DNA of 64,000 nt from Piscinibacter sp. (GCA_017983795.1 JAGOAS010000004.1:62001-126000), one strand, 5' to 3'. Positions 27,665-37,101 are shown, numbered from the stretch's first letter. Numbers and translations are program-made. The notes: generated from the sequence alone by a model not told the origin.

Positions 27665-29138
27665 GCCGCTGCACCTTGCCCGAGGGCCCGCGCGGCAGTT
27701 CGTCGACGAAGCGGAATACCTTGGGCGTCTTGTAGCGGCCCAGCTTGCCCGTGCAGAACTCGCGCAGCGCGTCTTCGCTGCAAGTCGCGCCGGCGCGCAG
27801 CACGATGCAGGCCAGGATCTCCTGGCCGTAGTGCTTGTCGGGGATGCCGACCGCGGCGGCGTCGAGCACCGCCGGGTGCTGCAGCAGCGCTTCGTCGATC
27901 TCGCGCGGCGCGATGTTCTCGCCGCCCTTGATGATCAGCTCCTTGATGCGCCCGGTGACGAAGAAGAAGCCGTCGGCGTCGCGGTGGCCGAGATCGCCGG
28001 TGCGCAGCCAGCCGTCGGGCGTGAACGCGGCGGCGCTCGCCTGCGGGTTCTTGTAGTAGCCGCGCATCACGTTCGGGCCGCGGATCGCGAGCTCACCGGT
28101 GCTGCCGTCGGGCAGCGGCTGCAGCGCGGCGTCGATGATGCGCGCCTCGCAGCCCGAGGCGCGGCCCACCGCGCCGAGCTTGCGCCGCGCCGGATCGAGC
28201 GGGTTCGAGAACGAGGGCGCGACGGTCTCGGTCAGCCCCATGGTCTCGATGACGCCGATGCCGAACTTCTGCTCGAAGCCGCGCAGGTGCTCGGGCGGCA
28301 GCGCCGCCGAGGCCGAACGGCAGAAGCGGATGCGCGCGAGCGCCTCGCGCGGCGGCGTCTCGCCCTCGAGCAGGTAGGAGACGATCGTCGGCACCACGTT
28401 GATCCAGGTGCAGCGCGTCTGCGCCGCCTGCGCCCAGAAGCGCGCGGCCGAGAACTTGGGCGCCATCGCCACGCTGCCGCGCGACGCGAGCGGCGCGAGC
28501 ATGGTCACCGCGAAGGCGTTGATGTGGTACAGCGGCAGCACGCCCAGCACACGATCCGCCGGGCCGAGCGCGTGTTCGGCGGCGATCGCCGCGGCATTCG
28601 CCGCGAGGTTGGCCTGCGTGAGCATCACGCCCTTGGGCTTGCCGGTGGTGCCCGAGGTGTACATCAGCAGCGCCAGGTCTTCGGGCGCGGGCGGCGGCGC
28701 ATCGGCCTCGGGGCCTTCGCCGGGCAGCTGCCCGGCATCGGCGTCGACCACCACCAGCGCCACCGGCCGGCCGGCGTGCGCGAGCAGCTCGCGCACGCGC
28801 GCCTCCCACTCGGGCGCGACGAAGACCGCCTTGCAGTCGGAGTGTTCGAGCACGTAGCGCATCTGCTCGGGCTGCGCCAGCAGGTTGACCGGGTTGACGC
28901 AGCGGCCGGCCCACAGGGCGCCGAGCAGCAGGCGCAGCGTCGCCAGGCCGTTGGGCATGACCAGCGAGACGGTCTCGCCCGGCGCGATGCCCTGCGCGGC
29001 CAGCCAGGCCGCGACGCGCCGGCACGAGGCGAGCAGCGCGCGGTAGGCCAGGCTCGCGTCGTGCTCCGTGGCGAGCGCATAGACGGCGTCGGGTTGCTCG
29101 GCCGCGGCGCGGTCGATCAGCGCTCTGACCGTGTTCAT
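27639..29138 (-). CDS. sauS: AMP-forming acyl-CoA ligase, probable sulfoacetate-CoA ligase
   Basis: The 499-residue enzyme is an ANL-family ligase: P-loop YTSGTTGKPKG at 160-170, LPLYHINAF, ETMGLTET, hinge region GWLRTGDLGHRDADGFFFVTGRIKELIIKGGENIAP, and the catalytic lysine near the C-terminus in GPSGKVQRLKL. It activates a carboxylate through an acyl-adenylate to a CoA thioester. Its ATG overlaps the stop codon of an acylating aldehyde dehydrogenase gene (ATGA), a pairing that matches SauS/SauT of sulfoacetate degradation in Cupriavidus. Substrate specificity is inferred from that context; an oxalate or short-chain acid ligase would look similar. Confidence 0.72.
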   Translation of the reverse strand: MNTVRALIDRAAAEQPDAVYALATEHDASLAYRALLASCRRVAAWLAAQGIAPGETVSLVMPNGLATLRLLLGALWAGRCVNPVNLLAQPEQMRYVLEHSDCKAVFVAPEWEARVRELLAHAGRPVALVVVDADAGQLPGEGPEADAPPPAPEDLALLMYTSGTTGKPKGVMLTQANLAANAAAIAAEHALGPADRVLGVLPLYHINAFAVTMLAPLASRGSVAMAPKFSAARFWAQAAQTRCTWINVVPTIVSYLLEGETPPREALARIRFCRSASAALPPEHLRGFEQKFGIGVIETMGLTETVAPSFSNPLDPARRKLGAVGRASGCEARIIDAALQPLPDGSTGELAIRGPNVMRGYYKNPQASAAAFTPDGWLRTGDLGHRDADGFFFVTGRIKELIIKGGENIAPREIDEALLQHPAVLDAAAVGIPDKHYGQEILACIVLRAGATCSEDALREFCTGKLGRYKTPKVFRFVDELPRGPSGKVQRLKLLEWVG

Positions 29139-30571
29139 GTGCGCCCGTACTTGTCGAAGAAGGCGCCGAAGATCTCGCGCTCGCCCGGCATGCGCTCGGC
29201 GATCGGGCGCGAGATGCGCGTGATGTTCATGTAGTGGCGCACGGTCATGTTGTCGGAGAAGTTGTTGCGTCCCCAGGTGCCGCAGCCCATCGACAGCGAG
29301 AACGGCAATCCGTTGTCGAAGCTGCCGCCGGTGGCGATGCAGTGCGCCTGGTCGACGATGACGCGCGAGACCGGCAGCCGCTCGCCGAGCTTCAGCGCGC
29401 GCTCGGCCGTCGAGCCGTGCAGGCCGACCGAATGGCCGGCGCCCTGGTAGGCGTAGATGCGCTCGACGATGCGCATCGCGTCGTCGAAGTCGCGCGCGGT
29501 GTAGACGGTCAGCACCGGGCACAGCTTCTCGCCCGAGAAGGGATGCTCAGGGCCGAAGCCGCCGATGCCATCTTCGTCGACGAGCAGGATCTTCGGGTTG
29601 CGCTCGGCGATCGCGGCGAGCCCGGCACGCTCGGCGACGACCCGCGCCGACTGGCCGGTGACCGCCGAGGAGAGCTTGCCGTCCGGCCACATCAGGCGCT
29701 GCAGCTGCGCCTTCTGCGCCGCGTCGAGCCGAACCGCGCCGCGCCGCTCGAGCGCGGCCAGCATGCGCTCGCGCACCGGCGCGAGCAGCACCAGGTGGTT
29801 CTCCGAGGAGCAGCTGGTCGCGTTGTCGAAGGTCTTGGAGCGCAGCACGCGCTCGGCCGCGGCCTCGACGTCGGCGCTCTCGTCGACGATGCCGGCGACG
29901 TTGCCGGCGCCCACGCCGAAGGCCGGCGTGCCACAGGTGTAGGCGGCGCGCACGTTGGCCTGCGAGCCGGTGGCGACCACGAGATCGCACTGGCGCATCA
30001 GCTCGGCGGTCGAGGCCTTGCTGATCGGCGCGGGCAGCACCTGCACCAGATCGCGCGGCGCGGCGATGCGGTCGAACTGCGCGTGGATGAAGCCGACCAG
30101 CCGCTCGGCCGTGCTCGAACCCTTGGGCGAGGGCGCGACGATCACCGCGTTGCGCGCCTTCAGCGCGTTGATGATCTTGTTCGCCGGCGTGGCCGCCGGG
30201 TTGGTCGACGGCGTGATCGCGCACACCACGCCGACCGGCCGCGCAATCTCGACCAGGCCCTTGGCCGCGTCCTCGGCGATGACGCCGACGGTCTTGCAGC
30301 CCGCCAGGTCGCGCAGCAGGCCGAGCGTCTTGCGGTGGTTCTTGCGGATCTTGTCGTCGACGTTGCCGATGCCGGTGTCGGCCACCGCCAGCTCGGCCAG
30401 CGCGCGGTTGCGCTGCGGCTCGAGGATGGCCCAGCCCGCCGCGGCCACCAGCTCGTCGACGCGCGCCTGGTCGTAGCCGTCGGCGATGCGCTGCGCGGCG
30501 CGCGCGCGGCCCACCAGTTGCTCGACCATCGCCTGCACGGCGTCAGGCGCGGCCTTGTGCGTATCGTTCAT
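29135..30571 (-). CDS. sauT: CoA-acylating aldehyde dehydrogenase, probable sulfoacetaldehyde dehydrogenase
   Basis: The 478-residue protein belongs to the EutE/PduP/AdhE-N class of acylating aldehyde dehydrogenases. It has the VGVVCAITPSTNPAATPANK segment, the cofactor-loop VVATGSQANVRAAYTCGTPAFGVGAGN, and the nucleophile C254 in NATSCSSENHLV. This class interconverts an acyl-CoA and an aldehyde. Together with the coupled ligase it would reduce sulfoacetyl-CoA to sulfoacetaldehyde, which Xsc then cleaves. The gene follows the Bug-type binding-protein gene by 13 bases and is translationally coupled to the ligase. Confidence 0.75.
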   Translation of the reverse strand: MNDTHKAAPDAVQAMVEQLVGRARAAQRIADGYDQARVDELVAAAGWAILEPQRNRALAELAVADTGIGNVDDKIRKNHRKTLGLLRDLAGCKTVGVIAEDAAKGLVEIARPVGVVCAITPSTNPAATPANKIINALKARNAVIVAPSPKGSSTAERLVGFIHAQFDRIAAPRDLVQVLPAPISKASTAELMRQCDLVVATGSQANVRAAYTCGTPAFGVGAGNVAGIVDESADVEAAAERVLRSKTFDNATSCSSENHLVLLAPVRERMLAALERRGAVRLDAAQKAQLQRLMWPDGKLSSAVTGQSARVVAERAGLAAIAERNPKILLVDEDGIGGFGPEHPFSGEKLCPVLTVYTARDFDDAMRIVERIYAYQGAGHSVGLHGSTAERALKLGERLPVSRVIVDQAHCIATGGSFDNGLPFSLSMGCGTWGRNNFSDNMTVRHYMNITRISRPIAERMPGEREIFGAFFDKYGRT

Positions 30572-30584
30572 GGCTTCGGTCTGT

Positions 30585-31571
30585 TCAGTCTGCCTTGATG
30601 TTCGCCTGCTTCACGAGCTTGGCCCACTTGGGCAGCTCGGCCGCGACGACCTTGCCGAGCGTCTCGGGCGACCCGCCCACGCCCTCGCTGCCCTGGGCCA
30701 GCAGCTTGTCGCGGATCTCCGGGTCGGCGACGACCTGGTTCAGCGCCTTGTTGAGCTTGTCGATGACGGGCTTGGGCGTCTTTCCCGGCACGAACATCGC
30801 GTACCAGGAGTCGACCTCGAAATCCGCCACGCCCGCTTCCTGCACCGTCGGCACGTCGGGGAAGGCGGCGCTGCGCCGCGTCGTCGAGACGGCGAGCGCC
30901 TTCAGCCGGCCGGTCTTGACGAACTGCGCCGCGGCCGGGATCGACACCCACAGCAGCGGCACCTGCCCGCCGACCACGTCGTTGATCGCCGGGCCGCCGC
31001 CGCGGTAGGGCACATGCACGATGTCGGTGCCGGTGCGGATGTTGAACAGCTCGCCGGCCAGGTGCCCCGGCGAGCCGTTGCCGACCGAGGCGAACTGCAG
31101 GAAGCCGGGCCGCTCCTTCGCCACCTTGATCAGCTCGGCCACCGTGCTGGCCGGGAAGGACGGATGCGCGACGAGGATCTGCGGCAGCGAGGCGACCGTG
31201 CCGATCGGCTCGAAATCCTTCAGCGTGTCGAAGGGCAGCTTGGGGTAGATCGCCGGGTTGATGGTGTGCGAGCTGAGCGTGAACAGCACCGTGTAGCCGT
31301 CGGGCAGCGACTTCGCGGCGATGTCGGTGCCCAGCGAGCCGCCGCCGCCGCCGCGGTTGTCGATCACGATGGGCTGGCCGAGCACCTGCTGGAACTTGCC
31401 CTGCACGATGCGCGCGATCACGTCGGTGCCGCCGCCCGGCGGGTAGGGCACGACGAACCGGATGGGCTTGTCGGGGTAGCCGTTCTGCGCCGCGGCGCCG
31501 AACACGATGCCGAGGCTGGCGGCGGCGGCGAGCAGCGGCCGCAGCCGGCGTGCGAGAGTCGATCCGGTCAT
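30585..31571 (-). CDS. Bug/TctC-family periplasmic binding protein
   Basis: The 328-residue precursor has a signal peptide (MTGSTLARRLRPLLAAAASL, cleaved after AAAQ) followed by the Bug hallmark YPDKPIRFVVPYPPGGGTDVIAR, and later GSPGHLAGELF and HVPYRGGGPAINDVVGGQV. Bug proteins bind carboxylates and related anions, either for TctAB transporters or as sensors; no tctA or tctB is in the window. In the putative sulfoacetate operon it probably binds sulfoacetate. The ATG overlaps the stop of the upstream IclR gene by 4 bases and is preceded by GGAGACAACC. Confidence 0.88.
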   Translation of the reverse strand: MTGSTLARRLRPLLAAAASLGIVFGAAAQNGYPDKPIRFVVPYPPGGGTDVIARIVQGKFQQVLGQPIVIDNRGGGGGSLGTDIAAKSLPDGYTVLFTLSSHTINPAIYPKLPFDTLKDFEPIGTVASLPQILVAHPSFPASTVAELIKVAKERPGFLQFASVGNGSPGHLAGELFNIRTGTDIVHVPYRGGGPAINDVVGGQVPLLWVSIPAAAQFVKTGRLKALAVSTTRRSAAFPDVPTVQEAGVADFEVDSWYAMFVPGKTPKPVIDKLNKALNQVVADPEIRDKLLAQGSEGVGGSPETLGKVVAAELPKWAKLVKQANIKAD

Positions 31572-32395
31572 GGTTGTCTCCTGCGGATGGTGGGGGTGAC
31601 GGGCGCTTCTGTGGCGCCTCGGTAGCCGAGCGCGGCGCTCGCTTCGCCCGCGCAGGCGAGCAGCTGCTCGGCCAGCGCGCGCGCCTGGGCCCGCGCAAAA
31701 CGGATCGACGGCACGCTCATGCCGACGGCGGCAACCGGCTCGCCGCGTGCGTCGAACACCGGCGCGCCGAGGCCGCAGACGCCGAGCCGCCACTCCTCGC
31801 GGTTCTCGGCCCAGCCGCGCTCGCGGCTCTTCGCCAGCTCGGCCTCGAGCGCGGCGTAGTCGGTGATCGTGTGCTGCGTGTGCGCAACCAGCCGCCCGAG
31901 CCGCGCGCGCAACTCGGCCGCGGGCTCGCCCAGCGCCGCGAGCAGCGCCTTGCCGGAGGCCACGCAGTGCGCCGGTGCGCGGCCGCCGACGCGCGAATAC
32001 GCGGCGACCGGCAGCGGGCTGTCGAACTTGTCGAGATAGACGATCTCGGCCGCATCGAGCGCGGCGAGGTGGATCGTCTCGCCGCTGGCCTGCGCCAGCT
32101 TCGCGAGCACCGGCCGCAGCCGCGTGCGCAGATCGCTCGTGCCCTCGACCAGCGCCCCCATCTCGATCAGCCGCACGCTCGGGCGGTAGGCGCTGGTCGC
32201 CTCGTCCTGCACCGCCCAGCCGCATTCGACCAGCGTCTGCAGCGTGCGGTGCGCGTTGCTGCGCGCGATGCCGAGCGCCTCGGCGAGTTCGCTGACACGG
32301 CAGGGCCGGCGCTGGCGCACCAGCCATTCGAGTGCCGCGAGGCCCTTGGCGAGGGTCGAGTCCATGCGTTCCGTCGTCCGGTGAGATTTCATCAA
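31568..32395 (-). CDS. IclR-family regulator heading the sulfoacetate-type operon
   Basis: The 275-residue protein has the IclR winged helix (KGLAALEWLVRQRRPCRVSELAEALGIARSNAHRTLQTLVE) and effector domain (IHLAALDAAEIVYLDKFDSPLPV, HCVASGKALLAALGEP). It is the first gene of an operon with the Bug protein, acylating dehydrogenase and ligase, to which it is coupled by ATGA. A perfect GTTCCAA/TTGGAAC palindrome lies immediately upstream of its start codon, so it is likely autoregulated and controls the whole operon. A second in-frame ATG at 32365 is an alternative start. The position corresponds to a SauR-like regulator. Confidence 0.82.
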   Translation of the reverse strand: MMKSHRTTERMDSTLAKGLAALEWLVRQRRPCRVSELAEALGIARSNAHRTLQTLVECGWAVQDEATSAYRPSVRLIEMGALVEGTSDLRTRLRPVLAKLAQASGETIHLAALDAAEIVYLDKFDSPLPVAAYSRVGGRAPAHCVASGKALLAALGEPAAELRARLGRLVAHTQHTITDYAALEAELAKSRERGWAENREEWRLGVCGLGAPVFDARGEPVAAVGMSVPSIRFARAQARALAEQLLACAGEASAALGYRGATEAPVTPTIRRRQP

Positions 32396-32412
32396 GTTCC
32401 AATATTTGGAAC
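32396..32412. promoter_or_regulatory. Palindrome before the IclR-Bug-sauTS operon, candidate operator
   Basis: GTTCCAA (32396-32402) and TTGGAAC (32406-32412) form a perfect 7-base inverted repeat with a 3-base spacer, directly upstream of the IclR start codon. A bound protein would block initiation or ribosome access. The GTTCC/GGAAC half-sites resemble those at the other IclR promoters. Confidence 0.5.
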
Positions 32413-32448
32413 CTGATTCGCTTGCATGGAACGACTCTAGGAGACGCC

Positions 32449-33366
32449 CTAGCCCTTGTCAAGCGGCGGCCCGGCCGCCAGGCAATGGCGCAGGAAGCCC
32501 TGCGCCGCCGCGCCGAGCCGCTTGGTGCGGTGCACGACGATGGCCAGCGAGCGCCGCATCGCCGGCAGCGGTGTCTTCAGTTCCACCAGCCAGCCCGCGT
32601 GCAGCGCGTCGGCCACCGCGTGGCGCGAGAGGCAGCCGATGCCCAGCCCCGACGCGACGGCGCGCTTGACCGCCTCGTTGCTGCCCAGCTCGAGCTCGAC
32701 CTCGACGCGCGCCAGCTCGGCGCTCAGCCAGCGGTCCGATGCCTCGCGCGTGCCCGAGCCCGGCTCGCGCACGATCCAGGTCGCCGCGGCGAGCTGCTTG
32801 AGCGTCGCGCGGCGCGCGGCGAGCGGATGGCCGGGCGCGGCGACGACGATCAGCTCGTCGCTGAGCCAGCGCCGCACGATGAAGTCGGGGCCGGTGCGCG
32901 CGCCCTCGATGAAGCCGAGGTCGACGTCGAAGTCGGCCACCGCCTGCAGCACGTCGCGCGTGTTGGCGATGGCCAGCGTCACCTGGCCCTGCGCGTGCGC
33001 CGCCTTCCACTGCGAGATCAGCGGCGGCAGCAGGTACTCGCCGATGGTGAAGCTCGAGGCCAGCCGCAGCGGCGCGGCGTGCGCCGCCGAGAACAGCGCC
33101 TCGATCTCGGCCGCCTGCTCGACGATGGATGCGGCGCGCGGCCACAGCGCGCTGCCGTTCTCGTTGAGCACCAGCCGGCGGCCGACGCGGTCGAACAGCT
33201 GCACGCCGAGCGCCGCCTCCAGCTCGGCCAGCGCGGTGCTGGCGGCCGACTGCGAGCGCGCCACCTGGTCGGCGGCGGCGCGCGTCGAGCCGGCGCGGGC
33301 GGTGGCGGCGAAGACCTCGAGCTGGCGCAGCGTCAGGCGCAGGCGTTGATTCGGTTTTCCGGTCAT
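32449..33366 (-). CDS. LysR-family regulator divergent from soeABC
   Basis: The 305-residue protein has the LysR winged helix (LRQLEVFAATARAGSTRAAADQVARSQSAASTALAELE) and the CysL/CbbR-like effector half, with LASSFTIGEYLLPPLISQW, WIVREPGSGTREASDRWL and NEAVKRAVASGLGIGCLS. Regulators of this branch often control sulfite or CO2 assimilation genes. It is divergent from soeA with only 54 bases between the start codons, so it very probably regulates the sulfite dehydrogenase operon. A sulfite- or sulfonate-derived inducer is inference. Confidence 0.85.
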   Translation of the reverse strand: MTGKPNQRLRLTLRQLEVFAATARAGSTRAAADQVARSQSAASTALAELEAALGVQLFDRVGRRLVLNENGSALWPRAASIVEQAAEIEALFSAAHAAPLRLASSFTIGEYLLPPLISQWKAAHAQGQVTLAIANTRDVLQAVADFDVDLGFIEGARTGPDFIVRRWLSDELIVVAAPGHPLAARRATLKQLAAATWIVREPGSGTREASDRWLSAELARVEVELELGSNEAVKRAVASGLGIGCLSRHAVADALHAGWLVELKTPLPAMRRSLAIVVHRTKRLGAAAQGFLRHCLAAGPPLDKG

Positions 33367-33420
33367 GACGAACGAAATTATGTGCTTTCTCGCTCAGCGC
33401 GCGCTGCCTACCATGACTGC

Positions 33421-36360
33421 ATGAAGAACCTCTCCCCCGCGCCGCTGCACGACCCGATCGCCTCGCCGCGCCCCGGCGCGCACAAGGAGGTCAAGCACAC
33501 CACCTGCTACATGTGCGCCTGCCGATGCGGCATCCGCGTCCACCTCGAGGACGGCAAGCTGCGCTACATCGACGGCAACCCCGAGCACCCGCTGAACCAG
33601 GGCGTCATCTGTGCCAAGGGCTCGTCGGGGATCATGAAGCAGTATTCGCCGGCACGCCTGACGCAGCCGCTCAGGCGCAAGCCGGGCAGCGAGCGCGGCG
33701 CCGGCGAGTTCGAGGCTATCTCCTGGGAGGAGGCCTTCGCGACGCTGGAGCAGCGCCTGGCCGAGATCCGCGCCACCGACCCGAAGAAGTTCGCGCTCTA
33801 CACCGGCCGCGACCAGATGCAGGCGCTCACCGGCCTGTTCGCGCGCCAGTTCGGCACGCCCAACTATGCGGCGCACGGCGGCTTCTGCTCGGTGAACATG
33901 GCCGCCGGCATGATCTACACGATCGGCGGCTCGTTCTGGGAGTTCGGCGGGCCCGATCTCGACCGCGCCAAGCTGTTCATCATGATCGGCACGGCCGAGG
34001 ACCACCACTCGAACCCGCTGAAGATCGCGATCAGCAAATTCAAGCGCGCCGGCGGCCGCTTCGTCTCGATCAACCCGGTGCGCACCGGCTACTCGGCGGT
34101 CGCCGACGAGTGGGTGCCGATCCGCCCCGGCACCGACGGCGCGCTGCTGCTGGCCTTCATCCACGAGCTGATCCGCACCGGCCTGTACGACCGCGACTTC
34201 CTGGTGCGCTACTCGAATGCCGGACAGCTGATCCACGCCGACGAGGCCAGCGACGACTTCGGCCTGCACGTGCGCGACGCCGCGGCGCCCGAGGTCAATG
34301 CGATGTACCCGCAGAACAAGCTGTGGTGGGATCGCCTGAGCGACCGCCCCGTGGCGACGCACACCGAGGGCGCCGACCCGTTCCTGCTCGGCGAGTTCAC
34401 CTTGCCCGACGGCGAGCACAAGGGCAGCAAGGTCAAGCCGGCCTTCGCGCTGCTCGCCGAGCGCGTGCGCACCTGCACGCCGGAGTGGGCCGAGGGCATC
34501 ACCGGCATCGCGGCCGACACCATCCGCCGCCTCGCGCACGAGATGGGCATTGCCGCGCGCGACCAGAAGATCGAGCTGCCGATCGCCTGGACCGACTGCT
34601 GGGGCAAGGAGCACCAGACGGTGACCGGCAACCCGGTGGCCTTCCATGCGATGCGCGGCCTCGCGGCGCACAGCAACGGCTTCCAGACGATCCGCGCGCT
34701 GGCCATCCTGATGAGCCTGCTCGGCACCATCGACCGGCCGGGGGGCTTCCGCCACAAGTCGCCGTTCCCGCGCGCCATCCCGCCGAGCGCGAAGCCGCCC
34801 AGCAGCCCGGCGGCGATCAAGCCGAATACGCCGCTGGCCGGGCTGCCGCTGGGCTGGCCGGCTTCGCCCGACGATCTCTTCCTCGACGACGCCGGCCAGC
34901 CGGTGCGCCTGGACAAGGGCTTCTCGTGGGAGCACCCGCTGTCGGTGCACGGGCTGATGCACAACGCCATCACCAACGCCTGGCGCGGCGACCCGTACCC
35001 GATCGACACGCTGATGATCTTCATGGCCAACATGGCCTGGAACTCGACGATGAATACGTCCGAGGTCCGCAAGATGCTCAACGACAAGGGCGAGGACGGG
35101 CAGTACAGGATCCCGTTCCTGGTCGTCTGCGACGCCTTCCAGTCGGAGATGACGGCCTTCGCCGACCTCGTGCTGCCCGACACGACCTACCTCGAGCGCC
35201 ACGACGTGATGTCCATGCTCGACCGCCCGATCAGCGAGTTCGACGGGCCGGTCGATTCGGTGCGCGTGCCGGTGCTGCCCGTGACCGGCGACTGCAAGCC
35301 CTTCCAGGAGGTGCTGATCGAACTCGCCAGCCGGCTCAAGTTTCCGGCCTTCACCAAGCCCGACGGCGCGCGCAAGTTCCGCGACTACCCCGACTTCATC
35401 GTCAACTTCGAGACCGAGCCGGGCTCGGGCATCGGCTTCCTCGCCGGCTGGCGCGGCGCCGATGGCAGCAAGTTCATGAAGGGCGAGCCGAACCCGCGGC
35501 AGTGGGAGATGTACGCGAAGAACAACTGCGTCTTCCACCACGAGCTGCCCAAGTCCTACCAGTACATGCGCAACTGGAACAAGGGCTACATGCAGTGGGC
35601 GCAGCGCACGCGCTTGCGCCGCTTCGCCGAGCCGGTGCTGATCCAGCTGTGGAGCGAGGAGCTGCAGAGCTTCCGCTCGGCGGCGCAGGGCAAGCGCGCC
35701 GGCCGCCGGCCGCCCGAGCACCTGCGCGCGCGCATCGAACGCTGGTTCGATCCGCTGCCGTTCTGGAGCGTGCCGCTCGAGGTGCAGGCGAGCGATCTGC
35801 AGAAATACCCGCTCGCCGCGGTGACGCAGCGGCCGATGGCGATGTACCACTCGTGGGATTCGCAGAACGCCTGGCTGCGCCAGATCCACGCCCACAACTA
35901 CCTGTTCGTCAACCCGAAGACGGCGCGCGCCGCCGGCATCGCCGACGACGGCTGGATCTGGGTCGAGTCGCAGTGGGGCAAGGTGCGCTGCCAGTGCCGC
36001 TACACCGAGGCGGTCGAGCCCGGCACGGTCTGGACCTGGAATGCGATCGGCAAGGCGCAGGGCGCCTGGCAGCTCTCGGACGACGCCAACGAATCGCGCC
36101 GCGGCTTCCTGCTCAACCACCTGATCTCGGAGGAACTGCCCCACGGCCAGGGCCGCGTCTCGAACAGCGACCCGATCACCGGCCAGGCCGGCTGGTACGA
36201 CGTGCGCGTGCGCATCTACCCCGCGGCGGCGGACGAGCCCGCGGAGAGCTGGCCGCAGTTCGCGCCGATGCCCGATGCGCCGGGCGTCTGGGGCAAGGCG
36301 CGGCGCACCTGGCAGGCCTTCGTGGCCGGCCGCATCGATAGCGAGGAGAAGCGCGCATGA
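33421..36360 (+). CDS. soeA: Molybdopterin sulfite dehydrogenase catalytic subunit (SoeA-like)
   Basis: The 979-residue protein is a DMSO-reductase-family molybdoenzyme. A [4Fe-4S] motif C29-x2-C32-x3-C36-x27-C64 is followed by GVICAKGSSGIMKQYSPARL, HGGFCSVNMAAGM and FIMIGTAEDHHSNPLK; the C-terminal third is the molydopterin-dinucleotide-binding domain. No Tat signal precedes the cluster motif, so the enzyme faces the cytoplasm, as SoeABC does. Together with the iron-sulfur and membrane subunits downstream it would oxidise to sulfate the sulfite made by Xsc and pass electrons to quinone. I chose the ATG at 33421; the frame is open far upstream but antisense to the LysR gene. A polysulfide- or thiosulfate-reductase role is less likely in this context. 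Confidence 0.82.
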   Translation: MKNLSPAPLHDPIASPRPGAHKEVKHTTCYMCACRCGIRVHLEDGKLRYIDGNPEHPLNQGVICAKGSSGIMKQYSPARLTQPLRRKPGSERGAGEFEAISWEEAFATLEQRLAEIRATDPKKFALYTGRDQMQALTGLFARQFGTPNYAAHGGFCSVNMAAGMIYTIGGSFWEFGGPDLDRAKLFIMIGTAEDHHSNPLKIAISKFKRAGGRFVSINPVRTGYSAVADEWVPIRPGTDGALLLAFIHELIRTGLYDRDFLVRYSNAGQLIHADEASDDFGLHVRDAAAPEVNAMYPQNKLWWDRLSDRPVATHTEGADPFLLGEFTLPDGEHKGSKVKPAFALLAERVRTCTPEWAEGITGIAADTIRRLAHEMGIAARDQKIELPIAWTDCWGKEHQTVTGNPVAFHAMRGLAAHSNGFQTIRALAILMSLLGTIDRPGGFRHKSPFPRAIPPSAKPPSSPAAIKPNTPLAGLPLGWPASPDDLFLDDAGQPVRLDKGFSWEHPLSVHGLMHNAITNAWRGDPYPIDTLMIFMANMAWNSTMNTSEVRKMLNDKGEDGQYRIPFLVVCDAFQSEMTAFADLVLPDTTYLERHDVMSMLDRPISEFDGPVDSVRVPVLPVTGDCKPFQEVLIELASRLKFPAFTKPDGARKFRDYPDFIVNFETEPGSGIGFLAGWRGADGSKFMKGEPNPRQWEMYAKNNCVFHHELPKSYQYMRNWNKGYMQWAQRTRLRRFAEPVLIQLWSEELQSFRSAAQGKRAGRRPPEHLRARIERWFDPLPFWSVPLEVQASDLQKYPLAAVTQRPMAMYHSWDSQNAWLRQIHAHNYLFVNPKTARAAGIADDGWIWVESQWGKVRCQCRYTEAVEPGTVWTWNAIGKAQGAWQLSDDANESRRGFLLNHLISEELPHGQGRVSNSDPITGQAGWYDVRVRIYPAAADEPAESWPQFAPMPDAPGVWGKARRTWQAFVAGRIDSEEKRA

Positions 36361-37088
36361 CACAACTCGCGCTGGTCATCGACCTCAACGTCTGCGTCGG
36401 CTGCCACGCCTGCGTGACCTCGTGCAAGGAGTGGAATACCTCCGGCGCGGCCGGCACGCTGGCCGACTTCAACCCCTACGACGCGCAGCCGAACGGCACC
36501 TTCTTCAACCGCGTGCAGACCTTCGAGGTCGGCGAGTTCCCGAACACGCAGACGGTGCACTTCCCGAAGAGCTGCCTGCACTGCGAGGATCCGCCCTGCG
36601 TGCCGGTGTGCCCGACCGGCGCTTCGTACAAGCGCAAGGAGGACGGCATCGTCCTCGTCGACTACGACAAGTGCATCGGCTGCAAATACTGTTCGTGGGC
36701 CTGCCCCTACGGCGCGCGCGAGCTCGACGAGCAGCAGAAGGTGATGAAGAAGTGCACCCTGTGCGTCGACCGCATCTACGACGAGAGCCTGCCGGCGCGC
36801 GACCGCCAGCCTTCCTGCGTGCTCGCCTGCCCGACCAGCGCGCGCCTGTTCGGCGACATCCACGACGAGGAATCGGTCGTCTCGAAGGCGATCCGCGAGC
36901 GCAGCGGCTACGCGCTGATGCCCGAGTGGGGCACGCAGCCGGCCAACCACTACCTGCCGCGCCGGCGCACCGAAGCGCAGGCGCAGGAAGACCAGCTGGT
37001 GCGCGCCGACAACCCGCTGAAGAAGGACGGCAGGCTGCCGATCCCGAAGCCGAGCGACCCCTCGCTCGAAGACGTGACCTCGTGGTGA
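36357..37088 (+). CDS. soeB: Four-cluster iron-sulfur subunit (SoeB-like)
   Basis: The 243-residue protein carries four ferredoxin-type cysteine groups: CVGCHACVTSC (C13-C23), CLHCEDPPCVPVC, CIGCKYCSWAC, and CTLCVDRIYDE with a later CVLAC. This is the DmsB/PsrB/SoeB electron-transfer subunit, carrying electrons between the molybdenum subunit and the membrane anchor. There is no signal peptide. Its ATG overlaps the soeA stop by 4 bases (ATGA), and soeC follows after 13 bases, so the three are one operon. Confidence 0.9.
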   Translation: MTQLALVIDLNVCVGCHACVTSCKEWNTSGAAGTLADFNPYDAQPNGTFFNRVQTFEVGEFPNTQTVHFPKSCLHCEDPPCVPVCPTGASYKRKEDGIVLVDYDKCIGCKYCSWACPYGARELDEQQKVMKKCTLCVDRIYDESLPARDRQPSCVLACPTSARLFGDIHDEESVVSKAIRERSGYALMPEWGTQPANHYLPRRRTEAQAQEDQLVRADNPLKKDGRLPIPKPSDPSLEDVTSW

Positions 37089-37101
37089 TGGAGCCGCAGC
37101 G

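Noticed and set aside
32332-33420. N-terminal extension of SoeA by more than 360 residues
   Set aside because: The stretch is antisense to a well-defined LysR gene and has no domain; SoeA proteins begin shortly before the first iron-sulfur motif, as with the ATG at 33421.
33394-36363. 989-codon minus-strand open frame opposite soeA
   Set aside because: It is antisense to the molybdoenzyme gene and has a composition typical of shadow frames (His/Arg/Val/Gln-rich without motifs).
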